64,000 bases of DNA, taken from NCBI GenBank assembly GCA_933228895.1, contig OW121857.1:78363672-78427671 (forward strand), written 5' to 3'. This DNA comes from Platycnemis pennipes (taxonomy: Eukaryota; Arthropoda; Insecta; Odonata; Platycnemididae). The position numbers and the translations under genes are program-made. Shown here one piece after another: positions 11,401 to 20,885 of the stretch. The notes beneath the pieces are model-generated. The model was not told the origin of the DNA, ran no database searches, and worked only from the letters and a program-made list of their open reading frames with translations. Positions within the stretch are counted from its first letter, which is position 1; each line of letters begins with the position of its first letter.

Positions 11401-12793
11401 GCTGCATCTTGCTATCGTACCGCGGACGCCTTCGTGCCAACTTCGTTGACTTTCAGTTCCCTGTACCTTCCTAATATATGATAATGGATACAAAAATCAC
11501 ACAATAGTTATACAAAGGAATTACACAAGAGCATTAAAGACACAAGAACTAGACAGTTTGCAGCATAGAGCAGCTGGGTTTAAAAAAATGCTACATCGGT
11601 TCAGCACGACATCAAAATTATTATAAGAATTAGGTTGGGACTAATTATCAAATAATTGGTAAAAATATCGATAATATGTATTTCCTGCAGAAATTAAAAA
11701 CGGGCAGGTTCACTGAAGATTATTCGGGTATATTAAAAGTATAAGCGGACTACGCCAGATTGGATCACGAAGATAATATTTTATAGAAATAGATTTTAAG
11801 ACAGAGAGGTTAAAGAATTCACTTTTTCAGCGCACAATTAGGGACAGTAATAGATTACAGCGAAGATATCACTGTAAAAATAACTTCGGACCTGAAGATG
11901 CCGTAGGGAATGCCGGCGAAACCGTTATCAAGTAGGATCAACCAACGCAGAAGAAACCCGTAAGCCATCGAGTCATTTCACACCTTTCTACCACAAAATA
12001 TTTAAAGGAACACAAATAAAATCATTATTACCATCATTAATGAAGATACTAGAGAAAATAGAATTGACTGGTAGAATATGTGTCTCACTAGAAACACTTA
12101 CCTCAACCAGAGAGCGCGATCGAGCGTTGGGCAATCGAACTGGACCGGAAAAACCTTTTAACATAAACACTGGCAAAGATTTGGTCTCTACTGCATTAAA
12201 ATAAAATTATCGGAACAAAATGAAATATCATATTAGGTGTTTATTTCGGAGAAGGCATCCGAAATGCCCAGTTAGCTAAACATTTGACGCGGTGACATAC
12301 CCGAGATAAATCTTCTAGTTTACACCAAGGTTCTTAAAACATTTGTGACGGAAGAGCCAAGCCGGTCCCTTACAATGTCTAATAATTTTTTAAGTAGCCA
12401 TAATATGTTTAAAAAAGAAATGTAAATTTGAGTTAATTGTAGGAAAAGTAATAATACAAATTATATCACAGTTAAAATAAAAAAATCACCGAAAATTATT
12501 CTCAATGTTGTTTATGAGCAGTGAGCTTGCATCTTGAGAAAAATTATTAATATCCAAGTTGTAAATGGTGGTTTTTATTTAAAAACGGATTTCCATTCGG
12601 AATCAGTCATTTATACTATGCTTGTATCATTTACAAATTTCAATATATACGAGCATATATTGTCATACATAAACTTAAATGTCGTACTATTAAAATGAAA
12701 CTACGAGTTTTATTTCCATTTTCAGCTTCCAAGTCACATTTACGCAACCAAAGAGCCGCATGTAGACCGCGAGCCGTACTTTACCGACCCATG
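11401..12793. other. No recognised gene or repeat
   Basis: AT-rich, short frames only. Confidence 0.5.
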
Positions 12794-13168
12794 CTCTAGA
12801 CCGGTGATTCCCAACCCTTTTATGTTGGCTGCACCCTTCAAACTGAGGTTACAATCTTGGGACAGCCTTCTTAGATTTTTTAAAAATTTATCCGATAAGG
12901 CTTCCCTCTCCATTACCAACGATAATAATGGAGGGGGAAGCCTGACTGTTAAACACAGATTATAGTCAGTGTTTTACAGTAATTATTCATTAGGTTAGAA
13001 TAAGTGCTTCCATTACTTTCACCATCCGTCTGACATGAGAGTATTAAATTTAGAAGTTGTTCCTGCCATACATTTTTGGTTTTCCCGCAATAATCTTGCG
13101 GCAACCGTTGCTGTTCTCCCGGCACTCTGGAATGCCCGGTACTCCGGTTGGGAGCCACTGCTCTAAAC
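12794..13168. mobile_element. hAT-type MITE, 359 bp, with 8-bp target duplications
   Basis: The element spans 12802-13160. Its ends are CGGTGATTCCCAACC and, on the other strand, CAGTGGCTCCCAACC (13 of 15 identical), the CAGTGGTTCCCAACC type seen in hAT elements. Flanks are CTCTAGAC (12794-12801) and CTCTAAAC (13161-13168), an 8-bp duplication with one mismatch. No transposase. Confidence 0.88.
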
Positions 13169-13511
13169 TAATCTATATTTCACCTGGTAACTCTGAATAA
13201 CCCAGAGAAGAAAACTAGATTCGGAATCGAGTTGGTATGGTGACAAACGTAAGCCTCCCATCCCTGGGATAAATTTTATTCAAGCCGTTGCTGAGATTTT
13301 CAATTGATGGGTATATCGGTTTCAACTTGAGTCCTCTGCGAGAAGCACTTTAGGCTCAGTCCGTCCGTCGAAGGCCAAAAATAACAGGTGATCGATGAGG
13401 ATAATAAATGATCGGTGCGGGATACACAAAAACTACATCTACGGACCTGGATAAAGCCAAGACATTAGAGAGCATAGCAAGCAAGGTGACAGGACGAATT
13501 GACATTTGGTC

Positions 13512-13573
13512 CTAAAAGAGACATGTTATTCTTTCTTCTCAGCTAAAAGAGACATGTTATTCTTTCTTCTCAG
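13512..13573 (+). repeat. Perfect 31-bp tandem duplication
   Basis: The unit CTAAAAGAGACATG...TTCTTCTCAG occurs twice back to back (13512-13542, 13543-13573) without a mismatch, so it is recent. It abuts the hAT element that starts at 13577. Confidence 0.95.
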
Positions 13574-14053
13574 AGGCTGGCACGTAGCCGGATGAGGGGG
13601 AGTAAGGGGGGGGGGAGGGAATTCTGGGACTTCAGCCCCCCTGAATTTTTTTCCAATAATTTTGTAATTCTGATTTTGACTGGCAATGATAATCCGGATT
13701 ACAATGCATATAATTCAAGTGTTACGTGTCTTGAAACGTGATCACTATTTTGATCCATGAGTGTGGCTATTAATTGCTTTTTTTAAATCTGAAACGTGTG
13801 TATGCGTTGAACTTCTGTTCTGGGGCAGGTCAAAGTAGCTGCTTCATTACAAGGTAAGCAGTGAACTTCACCAGTGAGAAGAGATAGGAATGGGAGCTGT
13901 AAAAGTTAATACCAAGAACTAAAAATTAAGGGAAGAGATTTGTAACATGCCGACAACGAACGGGCAAGACTGATTTGTTTCAAGTTACGCACTCAAGACT
14001 TACCCCCCCCCCCTCCCCGGATGCAAATTTCTGGCTACGTGCCTGCTCAGAGG
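13569..14053. mobile_element. hAT-type non-autonomous element, 469 bp, perfect 8-bp TSD
   Basis: The element spans 13577-14045. Its termini are CTGGCACGTAGCCGG and, on the other strand, CAGGCACGTAGCCAG. It is flanked by CTCAGAGG at 13569-13576 and 14046-14053. G-rich and C-rich runs sit just inside each end. No transposase frame. A degraded relative may lie at 45297-45484. Confidence 0.85.
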
Positions 14054-14467
14054 GGAAGACACTGGCCAAGAAATGCCGCGAAGCAGTTAGCCGTACTTGG
14101 GAAGTAAGGTATGCTGTATTCAAGCATTTTTATCTGCATGGCACCTCCATGTCTGTATTTTACGCTACATTCGTCATTCTGGATAAGGGTTGTCATCGTT
14201 CTCCCACAATGTCAATCACCGAACTTCCCGTTGAACACCGATTCTCGTGCAATTGGGTATTGCCCCTCAGGTTCAAGTGCCACCATTACCGAGTACAGGC
14301 ATCATCGCCTTCGAATGCAGTTCACCGAACACCATCATGACTAAAACGTTCCCATTTTTGCATTACCCGGCTTCTGTCGGGCTTGTTTCTCACTCCATAA
14401 CTCCGGACATGTCACTATCCGAAAGTTTTTCTTTCGTTATGATATTCCACCAAATCAAGCCAGAAAC
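14054..14467. other. No recognised gene
   Basis: Overlapping short frames without a known domain or splice context. Nothing supportable. Confidence 0.5.
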
Positions 14468-14560
14468 AACTACCTTTATGAGAAAACGAATTGTTTCAGG
14501 GGTAACTTTGTGAACTTTTCCATGGTGGAGAAAACAAACTTGCAAATTTCACTTAATAGA

Positions 14561-14611
14561 TTTATTCACGACCCGGGTTTCAACACATTGTGTCATCATC
14601 AGGTGAAAAAA
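14561..14611 (-). ncRNA. Hammerhead ribozyme-like motif, mirror copy
   Basis: Exact reverse complement of 14676-14726, in the left arm of the foldback. A single transcript can contain this motif in sense orientation only once, and the two arms compete to form a long duplex. Confidence 0.65.
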
Positions 14612-14675
14612 CAGAGATGCAGTCCAATGTATATATGCACAGATAAATAGATTATTATATTGGACTGCATCTCTG

Positions 14676-14726
14676 TTTTTTCACCTGATGATGACACAAT
14701 GTGTTGAAACCCGGGTCGTGAATAAA
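14676..14726 (+). ncRNA. Hammerhead ribozyme-like motif
   Basis: Order seen: CAC (14682-14684), CTGATGA (14685-14691), a stem II candidate GACAC-AAT-GUGUU with one extra U before it (14692-14705), GAAA (14706-14709), the self-complementary CCCGGG (14710-14715), UC, then the predicted cleavage site after C14717. GUGAA after the site pairs with UUCAC before CTGATGA, and three further A-U pairs follow one mismatch. All three stems and both catalytic boxes are present. The very short stem III is typical of retroelement hammerheads. Confidence 0.7.
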
Positions 14727-14773
14727 TCTATTAAGTGAAATTTGCAAGTTTGTTTTCTCCAACTACCTTTATG

Positions 14774-15309
14774 TCACTATCCGTTGGGGAAGGGATACGC
14801 GTCATGTGCAAATGAACGTTGGGCATTCGATAGCTATGCAGGAAACTTTTTCACAACGTGTGTGGTCCGTTGGAAACTGAGACGGAACTGTTGTTGACTT
14901 AGCTTTGGAATGAAGATGCGTGAATTATAGGGGCATTTGCTGACCTCCGAGAAGGTTTTGACTTAAGTCACGTCGACTTATTCCTAACACTCTCCACTCT
15001 AAAGGCATTGCGAGTTTCCATTGCCGCTCCCCAAACTTTACCCTTACCTCAAACCCTAAATTTCTCTCTTTCGCTCTCAGAAATTTCCACGAATTTAAAT
15101 CATTTTCTTAAAAAAATGCCCCCAGACATTATGAAATAGACAATTTTGCATCGAAAAAACTTCCTCAACCCTTTCCCTCCCTTTTGGCAAACATTTTCAA
15201 CTCTTGACTCCTCCTTTATAACTTCCCTTCCTCATTGAAGCTTATAAGAGTCACAACATTTCGTAATCCTAACAAATTTTCTTCCTCCCCCACTCCCTAA
15301 CGCCCTAAT
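14774..15309. other. No recognised gene or repeat
   Basis: Nothing identifiable. Confidence 0.45.
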
Positions 15310-15750
15310 GTTTGGTGTAGTAGTTAGAGTGCTGGCCTCTCACCCAGAGGGCCAGCCTCAACTCCCGGTTGTGAAAGATATTTCTCACTGACAAACTCAA
15401 CTCTATCAGGGTCAACTTTGTGAAAATTCAGGGTCACTGAATAAATACAGACTTCGCAATTTTCACCAAATTTATTGCGGCAATTAAATGAAAATTATAA
15501 AGTTTGCATTTATTCAGTGATATTTCTCGTTGTTAAACCCTAACCTACTTGAGTGACTTTGTGGAGTGCATTCCGTTCAACATTCCGTCCGTCGGATGGG
15601 ACGTTGAGCCATGGCCTTTGTGCCTTTCGTTAAGAGCAGGTTAATGCCGGCAACGAGTTTCTCTCCACCGTTCTATTCCAATCCTTGTACCTTTCCTCCC
15701 GGTATGAAGCGCCTACTACTACGGGAAGACAGTTGAAAACGACGAATAAG
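15310..15750 (+). repeat. tRNA-derived SINE (family B), interrupted by a foldback
   Basis: TTGGTGTAGTAGTTAGAGTG (A-box region) and a degraded B box (CTCAACTCCCGG), then a body that ends TCCAATCCTTGTACC, TCCTCCCGGTATGAAGC. The same order is found at 26318-26551. The copy is split by the insertion at 15387-15518. Confidence 0.75.
15377..15528. mobile_element. Small foldback insertion in the SINE, 10-bp TSD
   Basis: GATATTTCTC occurs at 15377-15386 and 15519-15528. The insert has a one-sided tail, then arms 15434-15464 and 15490-15520 that share 26 of 31 positions. The tail contains AACTTTGTGAAAATTC, closely like AACTTTGTGAACTTTTCC in the tail of the 14.5-kb copy, so the two are related. Confidence 0.75.
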
Positions 15751-15769
15751 GATCCTGCTCCGTCTGGAA

Positions 15770-15915
15770 GAAGCTATCGACCAAAACAAATTTGCTCCAG
15801 ACGGACAAATGGGATTCCGGCGCGGACTCTCCACTGACCGTCAGGTCTTCCGCCTGTTGGAGGATATATCAGACAGCTTCATCACCAACAAGGTCCTCTT
15901 AATGGCGTTCATCTT
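15770..15915 (+). pseudogene. Jockey-type LINE RT fragment
   Basis: DGQMGFRRGLSTDRQVFRLL, then EDISDSF, matches the early RT block (GFR.G.ST..Q...L.EDI) of Jockey-like LINEs. It stops where the next LINE begins at about 15916. It may be the front part of the element whose RNase H lies at 16936-17840. Confidence 0.65.
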
Positions 15916-16935
15916 AATTGAAAATGTTTTTAGACCACTAAATTCATTCAAGAGAAAAGTATTTGGAGAAGAAGTAGAGGGAAATCCGAAAGCATTTTGG
16001 TCATATGTTAGGGAAGTACAGGGAACTAGAAAGTCAACGGTATATTCCTTGAAAAACAATTGGGGCGAAATAGCAACTTCCAGTTTAGAAAAGGCTAATT
16101 TGTTGAAATATTTTTTCAGAGCGTTTTTAATCATTCTAAGCGTAGGTTGCACGAAATCATATCAGACCGATTTCAGCAACCAATGACCCCGATCGATATA
16201 TCTTGTTGCGGAATCATATCCTTACTAAAAAAAACATTAGCCCGAACAAGTCCTCAGATCCTGATGAAATTCCAGCTCGTGTATATAAAGAATTAGCTCT
16301 CGAAATGGCTCCGTATCTTAAAGTAATATTTAACAAATCACTGGAAGAACACGCAGTTCCCAAAGACTGGAAGATAGCAAACGTGACCCCAATTTTTAAA
16401 AGCGACGATAGGGAACAGCCATGTAATTATAGACCAAAATCATTAACATCACTATAATGTAAAATTATAGAGAATATAATAGTTACATTAATAATGGGGC
16501 ACCTCGACAGCCAGGATTTATTGATAACAAACCAGCATGGGTTCAAAAAGGGATGGTCTTGCAAAACTCAATTAGGTCTTTTTGTTCATGATATTTTAGT
16601 TTCCGGAGAAGGTTACGTACAGGTATACGCAGCGTTTCTTGATTTTAGAAAAGCGTTCGACAAGGTTCCCCACTGTAAGTTACTCGCGAAGGTAGCATCA
16701 TACGGGATAAACAGTAATATAGTAGGCTGGATAGGAGACTTGTTACATGAATGCGTTCAAAGGGTGGTATTAGATGGTGTCAGGTCAGGCGATATAAAAG
16801 TTACATCGGATGTTCCCCAGGGAAGCGTGATAGGCCCAATTTTATTTATTCTCTACGTTAATGACTTGAATACAATAGTTAAAAAATAGCAAGTTCCATC
16901 TTTTTGCAGATACATATGTACAATGTGTAGCATTC
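15916..16935 (+). pseudogene. CR1-type LINE reverse transcriptase remnant
   Basis: In order: NPKAFWSYVREVQGTRKST, a linker with WGEIATSSLEKA, SSDPDEIPARVYKELA, VPKDWKIANVTPIFKS, the CNYRPKSLTSL box (Pro normally followed by Ile/Val), FLDFRKAFDKVPH, SDVPQGSVIGPILFILYVND, and after a frameshift FADTYVQC in place of FADD. Several stops and frameshifts mean it is dead. The RT core is the best preserved in the window. Confidence 0.88.
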
Positions 16936-17840
16936 ACACGGCCGAGCTCGTGGCCATTAAAATAGCCGTTTAAAAAATCAAGTGCTTTAATAGCAAGTTC
17001 CTAGTGTGTACTGACTCACAAAGTGCCCTGCAATCAATTTCTGCCTACTCGCCTACTCATCCCATAGTGCAGGACACCCATTCAGCTCTCATTGCTCCCC
17101 ATGGTAAGGGAGTTGCTATGAATAAAAAGGAAGTCGTCAGGCTTCACTTGGTGGAACCGCATGATAGTAGTAAAGGGAACAATCACTTTGTAAGATTCCA
17201 CAACATTTTTATTTTAACACCGACCTAGGTTTCGATTGGTTTACCAATCATCTTGAATATGATTGGTAAACCAATAGAAACCTAGGTCGGTGTAAAAGAA
17301 AAATTTTGAGGAATCTTACAAAGTGACTGTTCTATTCACTACTAGTTGCTATGAAATTCACCTGGGTCCCTGGTCATACGGAGATAGGCGGAAACGGGCT
17401 GATGCCCTAGCGAAACATGCTCTCCGAGAATGGTATTTATAAATAAATTAGGTGCCAGCTCACGACCTAAAAGCTCGTCTGAGGACGATAGCACTGAACG
17501 GGAACCAAGCATGGAAAAATACGACCAATAACAAGCTTCGCACCATAAAAGGTGATATTTTACCATGGTCATCTTCCGTCAAGAGGTGTCGACGTGAGGA
17601 GGTCGCGATGAAACGATTGAGGATAGGACATTGCGCCCTCACACACTCCTACCTTTTTACACCTGAAAAAATTCAATCTCGCTGTGAGACGTGTGACACC
17701 CCAATCAAGATTTGCCATATCCTAACGGAATTTGAGAACTATAGAGCAGTGAGATAGAGACTGAATCTCCGGGGAGACTTAAAGGCGATTCTTAAAGATG
17801 ACCCGGAAGCTGCAAAACTTGTTATCTCTAAAAGAAACTG
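16936..17840 (+). pseudogene. LINE RNase H and C-terminal domain, interrupted by a foldback
   Basis: TAELVAIKIAV (catalytic E), VCTDSQSALQSI (catalytic D), KFTWVPGH, RADALAKHAL (catalytic D), then RLRIGHCALTHSYLF and a CETCDTP...CHIL zinc motif. This is the RNase H plus tail of a Jockey/I-type LINE. Stops and the insertion at 17123-17343 disable it. Confidence 0.85.
17111..17355. mobile_element. Foldback insertion inside the RNase H, 12-bp TSD
   Basis: AGTTGCTATGAA occurs at 17111-17122 and 17344-17355. Between them are a 56-bp tail (17123-17178), then arms 17179-17251 and 17259-17331 (imperfect, about 73 bp). Removing the insert and one repeat restores GVAMKFTWVPGH in the interrupted domain, which proves the boundaries. 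Read from the centre outward, each arm has GATTGGTAAACCAAT, GAAA and CCTAGGTCGGTG, hammerhead-like in stems II and III but without a clear stem I. Confidence 0.88.
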
Positions 17841-17984
17841 ACATTATTCGGTTACTGTAAGTTCATCCCCAAAATGTTGAATCCATAGATATTATACTCT
17901 ATATACCTGTAAAGCTGATAATCTTAACCTAGAAAGACGGTTGCTGGGGTGCTAATGACCTAGAAGTCGAAAAACCCATCAAAA

Positions 17985-18030
17985 TAATTCTACCTTCCTT
18001 CCTTCCTTCTACCTTCCTACCTACCTTCAC
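17985..18030 (+). repeat. CTTC/CTAC microsatellite
   Basis: Imperfect run of CTTC and CTAC units. Confidence 0.8.
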
Positions 18031-19015
18031 TGCAGTGGTTTTTACACACGTGTTTTAAAAAGGATTTTTAAGGAAAGTAATATTGCAATTTATTCCGTTA
18101 GGAGTTAATTCAATTCGTAAAAGCTCGTACATATCTAACAGTTGACGGCATGCATGACGTTCGTATGCTTATTTGCGCATTTTTCACTGTTGATTTGACG
18201 CACTTTTGAGGTACAGTTCATTTTTCACTGTACTATTATTTTGGTTAATGTATTTTTGGCATTCCTTCTCATGTTCTTGTTTTTTGAGCATTCCATCATT
18301 CATATTTCTACTCTACGTTTTACCACGTGAAAAACAGCTTGCTGAGTGTGTAGCGCGAGTAATAAGCAGTAAATAAGTAGTAAATTGTATAAATACGGCC
18401 TTTTTGTGCCGAATAATATGGCCGAACAAGCTTCACGAATCAACTGCAATGCCACCTTTAATACCTACCTTTTAACATAATTTCCAAACACACAATGCAG
18501 TTTAAGGCATCCCTTAGCATGAACTGTTTCAGCATTATCGATGTTTTTATTCGGAGGTGACAATGGCAATGGTCTTAACAGCGCTCGGAAAAGAAACCGG
18601 AAAAAGCAGTAAATTTTGACATGAATTACATACTTTAGAGAAATATAAATCCAAAAGCTTAAAATATTTGCAAGAATGAGAACGTTTGAAACATTTCTCA
18701 TGGAATAAAGAAAATGATACAAAAATCTACTGCCCATTAAGCATTAAACTGAAAGAAAGAAAAAAAGTTTTGCAACTTCTTAGTCATAAACCTAATGTAA
18801 ACATATTAAAACTCATAATTGCCACTAAGAAACGAATTCGAACCTTTGTTAAAATGTTAATAGTTATTTCAGACCTATCAGGGTTCTATAAACACGCATA
18901 ATGCATGCATTTTGTTTCTAGCACTGCAGTTTATGACACCTCTCTTGGACTAATTGTTTCCGAGATAGGAGAGAAGGACACACAGACAGTCGGAAGGATG
19001 GTTGGACAAGAAACA
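18031..19015. other. No recognised gene or repeat
   Basis: AT-rich, short frames only. Confidence 0.5.
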
Positions 19016-19247
19016 ACATTTAGCAATTGTGGAGCGTAGGCTTTCGCAGCGTGGAGAATATCCAGTTGTCTCTTTCGGGAGCCGCCGCGTGTGGAGCTTT
19101 GTCGTCCGAGCTTTCGCGTCCATTGCAGGCCGCATCATCAGGGTTAAAACCCTGATGATGCGGCCTGCAATGGACGCGAAAGCTCGGACGACAAAGCTCC
19201 ACACGCGGCGGCTCCCGAAAGAGACAACTGGATTACATTTAGCAATT
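19016..19247. mobile_element. Foldback insertion with 84-bp perfect arms, 13-bp TSD
   Basis: ACATTTAGCAATT at 19016-19028 and 19235-19247. A 33-bp tail, then arms 19062-19145 and 19148-19231 that are perfect inverted repeats separated by AA only. The right arm starts AACCCTGATGATGCGG and continues with a stem and GAAA, but the pairing expected for stems I and III is lost. Unlike the surroundings it is GC-rich. Confidence 0.87.
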
Positions 19248-19882
19248 ATTCTTTAAGAGAGATACTACCCGAAGATTAAACTGTCAAGGAACAATATCAA
19301 TAATTCTTTATGTTTGGAAAATTTGACTCTTTCTTGGACATGCTTAAAATTTTAACTGCTGGCATTCAATAATTTTTTGAAATTCTTCACCGCCGAAACG
19401 GGCAAAACTGGATGCACAAGATAATATCAAGTTCTGTACTTCAATCAATGGCTGCAGATGATACTTGCATTGGCAGTTTTGCGACTTATTTTACATCAGC
19501 GGAGTGTGTCGGCTGAAATATTTATATACTACCATCCCGACGCGCAGAAAAATCTATTATTTGCATTCCACTCGACTTGATGGCAACCTATGAGCATATA
19601 ACGACCCAGAAAACGTTTCGCTATATTCCTCGTGTTTGAAACACGGACCTCCTGGCTAAACCTGCAAATGCTTCACGGATTGATTTGCTGGTGAACTTTT
19701 TTGGGAGTGGGAGTCATGTGGGCATTTGGGCTAGGAAAAATTGCGAGACTCTTGACAAGAACTGAAAAGTCAAGTTGCACAAGCTTCATAAGTCAAATTG
19801 ACTCTCAGTAGGCATGGAACACATATGCGATATGCGAAGTTCGATTTTAGTGGGTGTTTTCAAGTCTGTTGTCACACTAAAA

Positions 19883-19932
19883 GGCGCTTCAGACCGGGAG
19901 GAAAGTTATAAGGATAGGAATGGAAGGGATGG
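19883..19932 (-). repeat. SINE family B 3' fragment
   Basis: The minus strand reads CATTCCTATCCTTATAAC, then TTTCCTCCCGGTCTGAAGCG, matching the end of family B at 15680-15715. Confidence 0.6.
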
Positions 19933-20532
19933 GGCCGTCCAAATCCAGAAAAATATGAATATAATGTAAACAATATAACGCAAATATTATCACGGACAGC
20001 CAATTCCAGTACACACATTCCCAAAAATGTTTAGAGGTTCGTTTAGATCCAGATCCCCGATGGAAGGAGCATGCAGCGGATTGGATCAAGACAAAAACGC
20101 AACTACTCACATCCTGCTGCGCCGCTCATCGGTAGGATGAGCGGCGAGAACTGCCTCTCCGGGAAAGCTTGGCCATCTGCTGGGCATTCCTCGAACCTAA
20201 AAATACGTACGATGCTCCTACATGTGCGTAGGTTACGTCACCGAAAACCTCTTGAAGCCGCTAGAACGCCTCTTCTGCGGCACGGTCAGATAAACGGCAA
20301 GGCCTTTCCTGCCGCTTAAAAACTTTGCCAAACAGCTTCCCTCTATTTCCAAATAACATCTAATAAAACTCTAGGCATACAATCCATCCATTAATTAAAA
20401 TATACCCACCCGAGAATTTCGTTACCCGAAACAAAGTGACCACTTCCTAAAAATTAAACACCCCGCCCAAGTCCCAACTGTTCACCCCTTACTTAAACAA
20501 AATCACCCTCCCTCCAAATTATGAATTTGGCT

Positions 20533-20885
20533 AGGGGGGGCGTTTGTTGTGACTACGTTTTCGTGCAGCACTACGTACTCCCTAGGTGATGTGAAGAGAT
20601 TAAGGGTAAAAACGAAATAGTTAGGGAATTATTGCGCTTTGCATGCACGGAACTGATATTTACTCAGTTGGAGAACCAACTGGAGTACATGATCCTGTAT
20701 AAAGAATCCCACCTTCCCTATTTGGGGGGGGGGGGGGGGGGGCGTTTGTTATGACCTCAGTTTTGTGCAACATTAAGTATTTCCAGGGTAATATCAAGAA
20801 ATAAAGGGAAAATATCAAACAGTTTGGGAGTTATTGCACCACGCATGAACGTGACTATTAGGTACTTGTTAGTATCAGTGAATGG
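20533..20885 (+). repeat. Tandem pair of about 190-bp units led by G runs
   Basis: Unit 1 (from 20533) and unit 2 (from 20721) share G-run, CGTTTGTTRTGAC, TTTTGTGCA/TTTCGTGCA, a GGTRAT..AAG core, AGGGAATTATTGC/GGGAGTTATTGC and GCATG. Unit 2 opens with 19 consecutive Gs (20724-20742). Confidence 0.7.

Larger units (their letters stand above)
14468..14773. mobile_element. Foldback Penelope-like insertion with 102-bp perfect arms
   Basis: Direct repeats AACTACCTTTATG at 14468-14480 and 14761-14773 bound a 280-bp insert. A one-sided 46-bp tail (14481-14526) precedes arms 14527-14628 and 14659-14760, which are perfect inverted repeats of 102 bp around a 30-bp spacer. Each arm contains a hammerhead-like motif. 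Paired terminal repeats with a short tail on one side and target duplications of variable length are known features of Penelope-like elements. No protein is encoded. Confidence 0.85.
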
